Notes: generated by a model from the sequence alone, not told the origin. DNA of 64,000 nt from Pisaster brevispinus (GCA_023634235.1 JAMKCF010000012.1:4508329-4572328); one strand, 5' to 3'; positions 31,201-43,030 are shown, counted from the stretch's first letter. A program made the numbers and translations.

Positions 31201-33516
31201 GATACTGGCATTTTGCAGAGTAACGTTTGGTGCAACTGGATTCTTCTGCGAAAAGCTGCTGCGAATTTGAATGCTGTTTGGGAGCTTTTTTCAATTGACT
31301 GGTTACCCTTTTTTAATCCCATGACGCTAAGTAAAAATTGCTGTCAAGTGAAATTGGATGACTGTTTTAAGAAGTTTATTATTATAAAGTAGAAAAACGA
31401 AACGCTTAAATTGGAAGTTTATTTTCCTAAAATGACCTGGAAAACCTATATCAACAAGTGGTGTTAAAGATAGGGCAGAATGACAAGGAAACAGCATCAG
31501 TAAGGTCTTCCATTCAAATAATAAAAATCATTGATTAAAATCACTTTTTTATTGGAGTTTTTTGTTTATATTTTCAACTGGCATGCAGAGAAATTTTTCA
31601 AAGTGACTGACAATAAAGCCCAACGGTCAATGAAACGTCAACACAAAAAAGTGTGCGTGTGTGTGTGTGTGAACAAAGATTTTGATACTGTATTTCACAT
31701 TTATTTATTAGGTGAGCGTTTATCGAATGCCATCGTGAGAGCAGGAACAAGTCCAGACATACATGCTAACGCTCAGTGTGGATCATCGATAACAGCTGCC
31801 CAAGCCCAGATTCCCGGTGGAATTCTGGCTGTCTACTGTGGACCACCGTTGAGGGCGCGTTACGTCAGTGTTGACATACCAGACAGAACAGAATATTTGC
31901 AACTACGTGAAGTAGAGATCTACGAACTTCACGTCGACCCGTGTGAAAGTGATGAACGTTAGTATAATCACCAGCCTGTGGATTTTTATTGGACTTGGAA
32001 AGTACTGATTAAAACCCCGCGTGACATCATCAACATTTCGTCCCTTACTTCTCGAGTAACAGTTTGATATAAGCGTGTCATACATGTTTGTGGAAAACCC
32101 AATCACTTTTAAATCGCCCAAAGCATTAGATATAGACCATTTTGACCAAATAAAATCAATTCAAGCAACAATTATTTTGAGATGAACCCACACGTGTCTC
32201 TTTGTAGAGTTTACACCAAATGGTTCGTTTCACACAGGAGTGGCTATGCAACCACCAAGGCTAAGTAATTGCTGTACAATTCCTATGGGAATTCCGGGAG
32301 AGCTGGTCATTGACGGATTTTTTTTAGTGAACCCCCCCCCCCAAAAAAAAAGCCTGATAGTAATAAGACAATTGGTATGCTATTTGGCAAGGTGTAGTTG
32401 TGGGACTTGGAATTTTTTAGATTAAAAAAAATTCCTGGAGTACCGACTTTTTAGTTAAAAAGTGAGCGAGGGTGTCATGCATGGTTTTTAACAGTGCATA
32501 ACACACATAATGTAAAACTCAATGAAGAATAATCGACTTTTATAACTACTTGATGTTTTGACATTCAGTGGAAATTGAAAGAAAGGCAATATTGACACCA
32601 AAGTCACAATACACAAAGTTAACATAAACTTCAAGGAATTACTTTTCGATTTCTTAACAGGGGATCTGTCTATAATCGGTAGACCGATGGAGCAAAGTTC
32701 TTACTACGATGACAGGTACACGCCGGATAAAGCTGGAGATGGAAACCTGGACACGCAGCTGTCACCAAGTTTTCTCTGTTCACATACAAGTAAGTCGACA
32801 AAATAATCTAGTCAACTTTGAATGAATACAGGTCAGTTTGTGCAAAAGAACGGAGACGATGGTTAGGATAGAGTGTATTGATGACTTGTATGCTTGGGTT
32901 TTGATGTTTTTTTTGTTTTTTTTGTTTGTTTAAACAGAGGAAGAAGTTGATCCGTGGTGGCTGGTGGACCTTGAAGATGAACACTGCATCAGCAGAGTAG
33001 TCGTTCTCAATCGCGGGGATTGTTGTAGTAAGTATTCAACACATTTAACTGCTGTATCGAAGTAATGGATTGATTCCTGTATGTGTCAACCATTTCTCTG
33101 CTGTTTATTTATCCATATCACCAGGTGACCGTTTGACGAATGCTATTGTTCGCGCGGGTACCAGTACAGACATTCATGCCAATCCCCAGTGTGGTGATGT
33201 AGTCAGCCTTAGTAGGGCAGTACCGGCTGGAGGCACAATTGAATTCGTATGTGACCCACCATTGGTGGCGCGTTTCATTAGTGTCGACATACCCTCTGAC
33301 AAACCTTCGTATCTGCAGTTGTGTGAAGTGACGGTGAAGGAGCTCGTCACAGAAGATGCGTGTCGTGAACCAGAACCAATAGTCGAAAAGGAACCAGAAC
33401 CGATAGTCAAACAGGAACCAGAACCCCCGAAACCTGTCGAGAAACTTATTCCAAAGAAGGTTGTTGGTGGTGGAACAAAGCCTGGAAATGAAGTCCCTCA
33501 TGGATTGGGTCCTTAG
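19251..33516 (+). CDS. Secreted three-domain F-type lectin (fucolectin-like), gene B1
   Basis: Eleven exons: 19251-19307, 22836-22896, 25789-25896, 27006-27095, 28597-28839, 29176-29301, 30109-30198, 31712-31957, 32661-32789, 32938-33027, 33125-33516. The splice is open for 543 aa, with the same phases and exon lengths as A1 except that exon 11 is 24 nt longer. The signal peptide begins MKVFVFLTAIS. All three lectin domains keep the fucose-site triad: His74/Arg101/Arg108, His227/Arg254/Arg261 and His382/Arg409/Arg416, each with R-x-D-C-C. B1 is therefore predicted to be a trivalent fucose binder, secreted like A1. Introns 1 and 2 are enlarged by mobile DNA. The exon 7 acceptor is CGAAG rather than the CGCAG of A1 and A2. 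Exon calls are by eye. Confidence 0.85.
19412..20795. mobile_element. TTAA-flanked non-autonomous element (piggyBac-like) in B1 intron 1
   Basis: TTAA at 19408-19411 and 20796-20799 brackets ends AGGGGCACGCCGGCTT and its near reverse complement (AGCCGGTGTGTCCCT). That is about 15-16 bp of terminal inverted repeat with a TTAA duplication, as in piggyBac-type elements. The interior has no recognisable transposase. It includes a perfect 25-bp hairpin (20351-20416) and a 19-bp hairpin with one mismatch (19558-19603). A2 lacks the element; B2 has it at 59923-61309. Confidence 0.65.
20351..20416. repeat. Perfect 25-bp inverted repeat with 16-nt loop
   Basis: Arms 20351-20375 and 20392-20416 are exact reverse complements (arm begins CGCGGTCGTAACC). 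The hairpin is repeated unchanged at 60864-60929 and 62754-62819. Confidence 0.9.
20971..22139. mobile_element. Foldback-type element with 42-bp tandem repeats in both arms
   Basis: The ends TATGGTGGCCCTGAAGGG and its reverse complement are flanked by CTTATC (20965-20970 and 22140-22145), a 6-bp target duplication. The left arm (to about 21432) holds about nine 42-bp units; the right arm (from about 21828) holds five to six inverted units. The spacer of about 395 bp has no recognised gene. Each unit contains palindromes ATTCGCGAAT, TGTGCGCACA and GCACACGTGTGC. The structure resembles foldback elements such as Drosophila FB and sea urchin TU. Frames in the arms stay open on both strands because 42 is a multiple of three; they are not proteins. 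Confidence 0.8.
22922..23080 (+). mobile_element. tRNA-derived SINE, intact arrangement, B1 intron 2
   Basis: The A-box-like TGGCACAGTGG is followed about 40 nt later by a B-box variant (GGTTTGATTCC) and a shared tail ending in CCATCATCTAAAACTTGA. It occupies the same position as in A1 and A2. Confidence 0.55.
24141..25351 (+). mobile_element. Flank-module copy inserted in B1 intron 2
   Basis: The segment interrupts intron sequence that is continuous in A1 (3579-3611): AAAG at 24137-24140 is repeated at 25352-25355. It corresponds to the B1 upstream region 17843-19137, including the sequence just before the core promoter, but stops short of the TACAAAA position. The four-base duplication suggests transposition or a repair-linked insertion. 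No terminal inverted repeats or LTRs are visible. Confidence 0.65.
26015..26345 (+). mobile_element. LINE 3'-end remnant in B1 intron 3
   Basis: Counterpart of 4265-4640. A WNALPSQTRPPDNIQ segment is readable at about 26285-26330, followed by a deletion. Non-functional. Confidence 0.5.
28105..28510 (+). repeat. Dispersed repeat family, + orientation (B1 intron 4)
   Basis: It shows the same blocks as 6530-6905 and extends further right to include CGAGCCTCGAAGTGTGACGTCAGAT, as in the intron 6 copies. Confidence 0.55.
29530..29830 (+). repeat. Dispersed repeat family, + orientation (B1 intron 6)
   Basis: Counterpart of 8435-8730, with GATTGGTCGAGTTTACGAG, GCATGCAGCGTGTGG and a TGACGTCAGAT palindrome. 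Confidence 0.5.
30545..30592. repeat. Short hairpin in B1 intron 7
   Basis: GTGACCAAAAGAG (about 30549-30561) is followed by its reverse complement CTCTTTTGGTCAC (about 30574-30586). It is absent from A1 and A2, which read TGTGAGTGACATATA here. Confidence 0.5.
32661..33516 (+). other. B1 F-type lectin domain 3 and longer tail (exons 9-11)
   Basis: Triad His382 (CSHT), Arg409, Arg416 with motif R-G-D-C-C-S-D-R. The tail has one extra eight-residue EPEPIV(E/K)(K/Q) unit compared with A1, from a 24-nt in-frame repeat gain at about 33375-33420. Confidence 0.8.
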
Positions 33517-34430
33517 GCTTGTATTTAACGGCCGTGAACATGATCCCAAACTACATGTAAACCTGGTGGAAGAAAAATGATTAATAGCGTTTCAATGGTG
33601 TAATGTTTTAGCCCCTATAAACAGGGTTTTTATTTGAGGTCCTGAGGTTTTATGTTTTTCTTTATACTATCGCCTAGTGGTAGCTAAATATAACGCAGGG
33701 GGTGTTTCTGTAGCAATGTACGTGTGTTATCGATGTATTCACAGTTAGATGCAGTACACGGATAGCCACATGTAGTATTCAAATAGTCTAAAGGTATATC
33801 AATATTCTTTAAAGTTCATCTGAAGCCTGTATTGGAACAAACTACACCATCCAAATAGTTGCTTAAGACACCAGTTCTACTGCGGTCTCCCAATGACCTG
33901 AACTCTACCACAAATCATGCAGTAGCTTTATTATAACAGTGTTCGTAAATATTATTCAGTATACCTGTGACGTTATAGTTACACACCATAAAGCATCAGA
34001 TAGCGGTTGGAATTGTGATTTTGATGGTAAAATCATAGAATTTGGCGCGTAGTCAAAATAATGACACGAGAAAGCTCTTTAGCCATTTTTCTGTAGGGCC
34101 ATCGCTGATTTTTGTTTTGGAAAAAATATAGATAAAATAACAAGCAATTTCAAAATTTTCAAAATGGCTACCTGATATTACCTATAGTTTTTCAAAGGCC
34201 AAATCTGCGATGTTTATAGCCAAGTGTCTTTCTGATGACGTACCTCGACTGTCTGCCAAACTCCATGCTTCCATCATCAAAATTTCAATTCCCCAATTAT
34301 TCCCCTATGTGCCCCACTAGACCGTTAGACCGAGTATCCCTTTCGTTTGATTAGCACGAAGTATACCGGTAGCTGGTAAGCTACATTTTGTTTGCCGATG
34401 GAATCACATCAAAGTTGTTTGCTGATGAGA
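33517..34430 (+). other. 3' flank of B1
   Basis: Non-coding and alignable with the A1 and A2 3' flanks but more diverged. The AATAAA of the A genes reads AACAAA near 33837. No alternative signal stands out. Confidence 0.4.
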
Positions 34431-35740
34431 TTCAATGGTAACGCAGTATCCCATTACATTTTGTCAATATTCTGAAACGGTATTCCTGCCAGTAGTCTTA
34501 TATAAAACGACCCCAGTATTCTCATAGATGCTGTATTATTGTCTCTCAGTAGATGCAGGATCTGCTTATGTAGAATACATAATAGTTACGTTCTAAAGTA
34601 CAAATTTATTATTTAAGTCCAAAACAGCTTCCGGTAACTTCCTATCATCCCGGTAAATTCCTATCATTCGTGGTAGAATAGCCAGTTGTTATTATTAAAA
34701 GTTGACTTTAGCGAAATGTTATGTTACAGTAACTTTATGTGGTATTGCAGTAGCCTTATTATATTTATATGGATTCCTTAACCTAATGTGGTATCACAGG
34801 AGCATAATACAGTATCACAGAAGCCAATGTTGTATTCAGGAGCCTCATGTGGTACATACCAGTATAGGCTATTGTGGTATTGCAGTAGCCTAATGTATTG
34901 TCCCATGGAGCCTAATATATGGTCTGGCAATAGCTAATGCTGTTTCGGAGGCTATAGCCTCATAATGATACCCCATAGCCTAATGCGGTGGCACAGTAGC
35001 CTCATGTGGTATCGTAGTTTTCTAATATGTATGACATTAAACATTGATGTATTGCAGTAGCCTCATATGATTTCCCAACAAAGCCTCATGTGTTATTGCT
35101 GTATCTTAATCTGGTATCAAAGAAGTCAATGGTCTGGCAGTAGCCAATGTTAAATCGCAGGGTATAGCCTTATCCTAGTAGCCTATTAATTTATTGAGAT
35201 AGTAGCCTAATATGGGGTGACTATAGACAATGTTACATCACAGGCTATAGCTTCTACGGTATCCAAGTAGCCTGATGTGGTACGACGGTAGCATTGTATG
35301 GACAGTTGACATCGTTATTTTGCAGTAGCCTCATATGATATTCCTGTAGGCCTAAAGCCTAATGATTGTAGTTGCCTAATGTGGTATCTTACGAGCCTAT
35401 ATGCCGATTTTGTATCGCAGTAGGCTCATATGGAATCGAAGTACAGCCTAATGTGGTATTACAGTAGCGTAGTGGTATCGCAGTAGGCTAAAGTGTATTC
35501 ACAGTATCCTATTGTGTTATCGCATGACCCAATATAAGATCACAAGAGAAAATGTGTCATCCCAGTAGCCTCATGTTGTATCGCAGAAAAGTGGTATCAA
35601 AGTAGCCTAGTGCGGTATCACACTAGGCTATCACATTGTGGTATCACATTGTGATATCGCAGTATATAGCCTATAATGCGGTACCACAGTAGCCCATCAG
35701 CGGTATTACAGAAGCCTATCAGTGGTATTGTAGTGAATTC
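34430..35740. repeat. 21-bp minisatellite, uninterrupted (retroelement-free) copy
   Basis: Units of about TAGCCTAATGTGGTATCGCAG continue across about 35200 with no LTR element. This is the empty site of the insertion seen at 13397-15360 and 53926-55891. The array reappears at about 36180-36430. Confidence 0.75.
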
Positions 35741-38700
35741 CTTGCTACAAGAATAAATTAGGCCCAAGTATGTGGCCAGGTGTTTAATAATAAAGACTTC
35801 CTGGTGCGCAGAAGACGCATGTTTTTGTTCCCAACTTCTTTGATAATCACTGATGCGTGACGACAACGAAGGATGCAAAGTAAGAGCAGCTTACTTCACA
35901 ATCACTTCACGCTCAGCTCTTGTCCGACAAGATTCAACTGTATCTTTAACGCAGACCGTTTTCCGTGACGACAATTTACTTTAGCCAATGTGGCGGGTTT
36001 GGAACTGGCTTGGTGGTGTTTTCCCCTTACAGGAAAGAACCTGCTCATTGGTTAAAGTTGTAAGTAAAATAAACTTTATTTAGCCTAGGCAGTTGCAGGC
36101 AATTTATATATTTGTAGGCCTCGGCAAATGCAGGCTGACTTAACTTAAATTTTGGTAAGGTTTTCAAAATTAATTAACACTTACCACAAAAGTATCACAC
36201 AAGCCTTATGTCACACCGCAGTAGCCTAAAGTAGCATAGTAGCCTAATGGTATCCCAGCATTCAGGTTCAGCCAATAATCTGATACAGTATTCCAGTTAT
36301 CGTCCACAATACAAGGGACAGTATCTAAGGAGCCCCATACAGAATTATTAAAAAGTGTCACTTCAAGTGCCATACTGTATCTTAATAGCCACATACAGTA
36401 CTACAGAAAATATCTACAGTATCAAGTAGCCGGCTGTATGTTTCGTTGACAAAATTACATTGAATAAAGGGCTATTTACGTTCTACAATAAACTTAGCTT
36501 AGCCAGCGGCTATAAAGTCATGAAAAACGTCTGTTGTTTTGTCTGCTTATCTACTCCTTTTTAAGCTTACACAATGACACGATTTTTTAAAATATAATGC
36601 TACAGAGGGCGAGGGACCTGGATATGTCCTCAATCTAAAACTCATGAGAAAGATGTTTTTTTTTTAAGAATCCATTACCACTAAAACTTGCCTTAGTTTA
36701 TAGCTAAAACCTTGCTAAAAATTAGCACTGCAATGCTATGGCATCTCTTAGTTAACTCATAGAGCAAGGACCATGGTTAACTTCACTTGAGTTAAACCGG
36801 AGTTGCTGCCGGGAAAGCAAAATTTGTTTTTAACAGCTCCCTAAAAACAGTTCCCTCAGTGGAGCCAGTGAAGAGCTATCATCAGATGAGAGTCGTGCGC
36901 AATGCGTACACGCGTGCACGTTTCCATTGTTTGACGTCAAAGATGGCGGCCAATGTTTGGGCTGTATTCGCATCAAACCATGCAGGGTGCCCCAGAGGCT
37001 ATACGAACTGAGCTTTCTGGCATCAACATTATTCCACCCCCTTTTTAACAATTCCTTTAATAAATGACCCTTAAATCTTTGACTTTCATTGTTTTAATAA
37101 AGCTTAATGCTGTGGAGAGTGCACCATGAAGGATTCAGTTTAAGGAACTAAACTACATATGCATTAAAAAACGGGAAAGTTTTGCTGACTTTGTTTGACT
37201 GGAACTCTCAATGATCAGGTGCGAATCAGAATGAGGTTGAGAAGGGCATGAGTAGAGGTGCGACCTTTTCCCTACCAAACATTAATCCAGCGGTTACATT
37301 ACGGATAAATAAAAATCACAAAACGAAGTATTATCAAGCGAACAAATCCACCAACAAGGTGCTTAGCCCGCCTCTAAACATAGAACAGAAAGTGTTCTGG
37401 TTACAGTTTGTACCATCTTATTTCTTTTTGGAATTCTTTTCAGCCACGTAAGTGCCGAGCTGAGCATTCCTAGTTCAGCCGTTCCTTTCTATACTGCATT
37501 GTTCTCGGCTGGCTGAATACTTAAGTTAATTCATTACTCTGTGCAAGTGGTAGCATTTGATTTAACACTAATGTGCGTATAATAAAGACATTGTCAGCCC
37601 ACGCTGTGACCTCCTTCGACTCAGAGCTGGAGATGGGATGCTGACCGGTCAGAACACAGGAATTGGTTGGCGCTATTACCACTGGCAGGACGACACGGGA
37701 CTGGCTTCTGGATTGCTGTGCTCTGGCTGGGGCTTGGTCGGACGGGAAGTCCCGCTGGTGAAGGCTACCAAAATTAACTATCTAGCCCCATAAATAGTGC
37801 CAATACGTTGGACTCCCTCCGCTTCCTGGCCATACGCCCACGTACCTCAAAGAGGTGAAATCCACGTTTTTGTGCCGAGATTTTTTCCCCAGTTGTCACT
37901 AACTTACCGTAGCTCATTTGTAAAGAGCACATTAACACGAACATGTGCGCACTCGATTTGGTGTAAAATTAAAAGTGTTGGGTGAAACAAACTCGGTATG
38001 CCAAGTGTCTACTCTGGCGATTCTGGTCACCTGGCTGATCGGCAAGAGGTAAGTAGCTCGCTCCATAGGGTTCGGTTCGTTACCCCTTGCTCAGCGAACC
38101 AATGAATGAACCAATTTAAAACTGCGCGTATCGTTATTTTTACGATAACAACCGCAAGAAGGCAGTAGTATGTTTTCAATTAACTACAATTTGAAATGTC
38201 AGATTGACAAACTGACTCTCCTTGATATGAGTGAAATTACCGCTACAGATTTTCGCCGAAATCTCAGCAACGCTGCCACATTTTGAAATGAAACTTTCAC
38301 GGGTTAGTTTTACAGTTGTATCTACATTTATGTAGGAATGAAACAAACAGTAAGTTCCAATTACTTAACGTATCCCTCCGTTCAATAAACGCCATCCTAG
38401 AACCACACACCAAGACGAACTGTTAACGAGTGTCATCGCTAGCACAGTGCTTGCTGATTACACCCAATCATTAATGATCAACCGATTTCAATAGTACTTT
38501 GATCTATCACAGTTTCAGGAATGGTAAATTTACATTTCTATCTTCTAGTTTTCGAAAGGCATAACATGTAAACTAGCTTTGAAAGTTTCATTATTATAGG
38601 CCTATAAATTCCGTTTTAAGCGCAAACAACTTGAACTTAAATGGCTCAAGTTTTCTGTTGGATTTGCGCAAGACCACGTGCTTATGCTGATTGCGAAATC

Positions 38701-39950
38701 AAGTTAGCAAAGTTGATTTGATGGTCAATTTCTTTTCAGCTTTCCCTGGAAAATTGATACTGTATGCATTTCATGATTAGAAAACTTTCAGATTCACACA
38801 TATTTTTGAGATTATTATTACAAGACTATCCATTCTATAAAGGCTGTAGTCTTTAAAATCAACCAAACTTTTAGCTTTCTCAATTTAGACCTAAATGATC
38901 CAAGGCCCACTCGGCCAGCTGGGTAAGAGCCTATTAGGCTTGTGCCAGTGTACAACTTTATTAAACATTAAACAGAGTACGGAGCTTCATGGGTGCCATG
39001 TCATTTCTCCAGATAACAAGATGTTTTCTCAAACACAAGTTAACTTGCAATTGATGGCATGCGTCAGTCGACTTGTCTAGATAACTGTTACCTCGCCAGT
39101 AAACGAATTCGACCGAGTTGTAAATTACCAAAGCTCTTGTAGTGATACCACGCTACAAGGATACAAATTACGGAATCTTGCGCCTTTCATGTGTATGCTG
39201 GTTCACACAACTTTGACAATAATTATCAATATAATCCTCATGCTTTATTAAAGCAGACCCATTTAAGGCCAGTAACTATTGCTTTTTATGTCTACGCCTA
39301 GAAACTTGAGATGTGGCCGAGCCAAGTAAATCGAATTGTCTGGAATCGTTTTTTAAATAGTGTCAGTAGTTTTTTTTAGTAACAGAGGAGTCAAATTGTT
39401 GTGAGAGTTGAGGTTATTTTGTGAGACACAAAGCGAAACAGTTTCACTGTGAAAAATCGGGACATAACCCTTGGATTTGTGGGTGTGGTCAGAATGGGAT
39501 GGTTGAACCATGCTTAAACATCGTCGTCACATATCGCAGAACTCGACAAATGTCACTTGAAGCTCGTGAGCGCTTCTCCGTATCCAATTATTTAGTGGCA
39601 TGCATGAGTCAATTTGTGGTCGTAACTTACCTCGCCAATAAACGAATTCGGACTGAACGGGTAAATTACCAAAGCTCTGTTAAAGTGCCACACCACGTTA
39701 TAAACGAAATAAATTAGCTTTCTCCTGGATTGTTGATCAGAGCATACTGATCAAAACATCGGGTTGTTAGTTACAGTTGTCACAGTTGTTGGAAGTGGGT
39801 AATACATTCTTGTTAGAGAGATATTATGTACCGGTACATTGTTCCGCAAACCGTATTAGATCTCGCCAATTGTTGAATTTAAGGTATTCTTATTGGGATT
39901 TTTTGCATGGACGGCTATCCCCGGTCGAAGGGATGGGGGTGGGGGGGGGG
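35740..39950. other. Unclassified sequence of about 4.2 kb specific to the B1-A2 interval
   Basis: In A1-B1 and A2-B2 the flanking sequences join directly (near 15840 and 56370). No gene is recognised. Noted inside: a minisatellite remnant (36180-36430); TTTGACGTCAAAGATGGCGG near 36930, which combines a CRE-like palindrome and a YY1-like motif; a possible LTR-retroelement trace around 37580-37700 (AATAAAG, then TTGGCGCTATTACC); and an imperfect direct repeat of about 80 bp (about 39057-39136 and 39598-39678). Confidence 0.4.
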
Positions 39951-41961
39951 AACATACCCCTCCAAATTATGATGAACATATCGGCTGAACAACCGTCACC
40001 GGCCATGGCAAACTGTCAGTGAATGATTTCCTGTTGACATGAACTCAACAAGATTGCAAGGAGAGCCTAGTATAAATCTGTGATATTTGGGGGACTATAG
40101 ACTGATAACATTTGAGAACAACAAGGCGAAACCAATGAAAAATTGTCTAAGCTAGAGCAACAGATTTGCCAGTCAAGTTGATCGAGATATTAACCTGTGT
40201 GTAGCATGGATTGTGTTTCGTTTAATTTGAAATCCTACGTAGTAATCAACGTCAGCTCAGAAACTTGAGCCCAGTTAAGTGGAAAGATGAGTTTAAATAC
40301 AAAATGCCTTGCAAAAAGATTTAAAAACATCAGTTGAGTTTTTATTACTTTTCAAAAACCATAGTATAGTTTTTGCATGAGATTCCAGTTGATTCACAAT
40401 ACAGTGCGCCACCAAGAGGTGAGCCATTTCTTACAGTAGGTGTCGGGTTTTCAAAACCAAGGCTTCGGCTTAGGTTCTGTCCGCCTGTAAAGAGAGCGTA
40501 CTAAATAATTGACAGGGCGTAAGCTGAAGTCGTGATTTCGATCAGGGCTTGTGAAAGCTCCTGGAAGTGATCGCTGGTACCATTCCACATACCTTAGAGG
40601 AAGATCAGGTCCCAGACATGTGTGGATTTTTTGAGGGCCTGCAAAGTATTTTTTACTTACCTTCACAGGTCTATCCCTCTGATAAAGTGGAGTAATCGGT
40701 TCTATATAACACACTTCCAGATGTCTTGCTGATAGCCTGCGCCAGAGTTTCTGATGTTTCACCCGCCCCGCCATTCAAACATGTTGGCTTACTTGAGAGG
40801 CAGTAACTAGTGGAACCTTCATGCGTTTGTGTAATTCCTGGGGTTATTCCTCATTTAAAGGGTTTTTGAAGCATCATCCAAAGTTGGCCGCGATTGGGTT
40901 CAAAACGTGGTAGAAAAGCTGCACTTGGTGACCTCTGGCCCATATTGTACACCTTAGATATCACGGGGCATTTGTCAAGGTACCGTTTAACCAAGTTTGG
41001 TTAACATTGGCTGAATAATAGACAGTTAAGGTACCGTTAAAAAAGGAATGCAAAGATCACACTAATTGATGCAGCATCTGTTAGCGGTTAACGAAAAAGA
41101 AGTTGGTTATGTAAACTTGATATTTTTATATTAATGTTTTCTGTAATTTGTAGTATTTTATTTTGAATCTATTTTGACCATTCGGTCACTTGATTCAATT
41201 TAATCAAAGTGAATGAATAAATTAAACTTGAAAAAATCAGAAAGTCCTTCTCGTGGAAACAGAAATTGGAGCTAGAAATTAAATGGAAAACTGGAGTTCG
41301 GTTCAAACTGCTCCAAAGTGAATTTGTTGGTCACTTTTATTTTAACGTTACATGCATGTGCAAACATTTTGCACACGCTGCACATGCAGACGACCGAAAC
41401 AAGCTGGTAAACTACTTCACTTCGGCCCAATCATAACGCAGATATGGACAGTTTACGTCACTGTACGTTTTCTAATGAAATCATTGTATCCAATGAAATC
41501 ATTGGGCCTGTAAGACCAGTGCCTGTCTTTATCCTTGCGGACCAGGGGACCAGCCTACATCAGGATGTACTGATAAGTACGGTATCTCCTCTCTGGTGGC
41601 GCACATTGCCTTGAATCACCTTAATTAGCAGAGAGTATTGCAATCAACATTGTATTCTCCCTGCTAAGTACACCATTAGAAAGCAATGTGTTTATATGCG
41701 CATACGGCAATTACGAAGAGGGGATGATTTCGAATAATGGACTAGTATTCGGCGCCCTCTATTATCTGGTGAGTTGATCAAAACCTGTGCGGAAGGAGAT
41801 TCTGTAGATTGAACATCTGACGTCACACGTCGAGGCTCGCGAATAACGCCAGATACCGGCCTTGAGCAACTGGCAGGATCCTGATTTTGTAATCTGCAAC
41901 CATTTGGTTTGGACTGACCAGAACTACCAGATGAGTAAATGTGGACGTTTTTTGTGGCAAA
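39950..41961. other. Intergenic sequence and upstream region of A2
   Basis: It aligns with 15830-17830 and then joins directly to the last 80 nt before the start codon. The 1.3-kb flank module with the CCAAT/TATA region is missing. A - strand dispersed repeat lies at about 41365-41880, with an extra segment of about 170 bp (about 41534-41706) not in the sister copies. Confidence 0.5.
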
Positions 41962-42865
41962 ATGAAAGTCTTCGTGTTCTTAGCGGCAATCATCCTCGTT
42001 ATAGTCCAAGTTATTAAGGTTAGTTTTTCTTCAATCATTTAAAAAAGTTTAATTAATCTTTAGTCTCACTGTATTGTACGTGACTTTGAAATCATCGGTG
42101 ACATTGGCATAGGCGTATTCAACAAAACTTTATACTACACGCAAGTGCGTACAATGCATGCGTACACATTGGGCGCGTGTACGTGTTGTATGCATTGTTA
42201 CTTCCCTAGCATCGAGGATACGCCCAAATGCTTCTTGGAATGTATAATCCTGTGGCAATGAAAAGGCTGAAATGCCATTTTAGTACACTTTTAAAGATCT
42301 GGATCCCTGTTTTGAGAAAAATGAAATGCATTGTGAGGGAAATACAGTTATAGTTGCATCCTTTATTACAGCTAAAGATGACCACCAGTTATTATATATG
42401 GTACATCAATGTTTATCAAGTGTTACTTTGATGCACCTTCCCTATCGAGTAACATTTACACCATAAAACAACGTAAATGAAGAATCGGGGAAAAGGGATT
42501 CCCAAAATTTAGATGATCATTCAAAGATGATTTGTAGGCTTTATTTGCAAGCCCGGTCTTGGTCTTGGTCTTGGTCGTGGTCTTGGTCTCGGACTCCCCC
42601 TCAGACAGTCGGTCTTGGTCTTGGTCTTGGTCTTGGACTGCCTGGTTTTGACTACAACAATGCTCTGTAATAAAGAAACTGCACAGGACAGGAACGAGTT
42701 TTCTCTTCTAAAAGCAATGGCTCTTGTTAGCCCCCCAAAACGTCTTTCACAAGTTTTGTTTTTGTTTTTAATTCTAAACAGGCTAAAGACTTGGATTGGG
42801 ACGATTTTGGAGAGGTGGATGGCGGTCTATAGGAACTCACACGTACGTAGAAAATTGGGCATTAA

Positions 42866-43030
42866 AAATGGCACAGTGGTTCCCTCCTTGCATTTTACCT
42901 CAGTTTGTGACACAGGTTCGATTCCCGGACCGGAGCCTTGCATGGTTGTTTTGAGGCTACATATCCTATTAGATGGGCTTTCCACCCATCATCTAAAACT
43001 TGACACTTCTTTGTCATCTTCTCCACACAT
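42866..43030 (+). mobile_element. tRNA-derived SINE, intact arrangement, A2 intron 2
   Basis: A-box-like TGGCACAGTGG at 42869-42879, B-box GGTTCGATTCC at 42915-42925, then the shared tail. This is the clearest of the three copies. Confidence 0.6.

Larger units (their letters stand above)
29176..31957 (+). other. B1 F-type lectin domain 2 (exons 6-8)
   Basis: Triad His227, Arg254, Arg261 with motif R-A-D-C-C-S-E-R. Exon 7 is identical to A1. Exon 6 differs from A1 mainly at amino-acid-changing sites (YDDQLF for YNDRKF; VQNKGF for VKGIGF). Confidence 0.8.
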
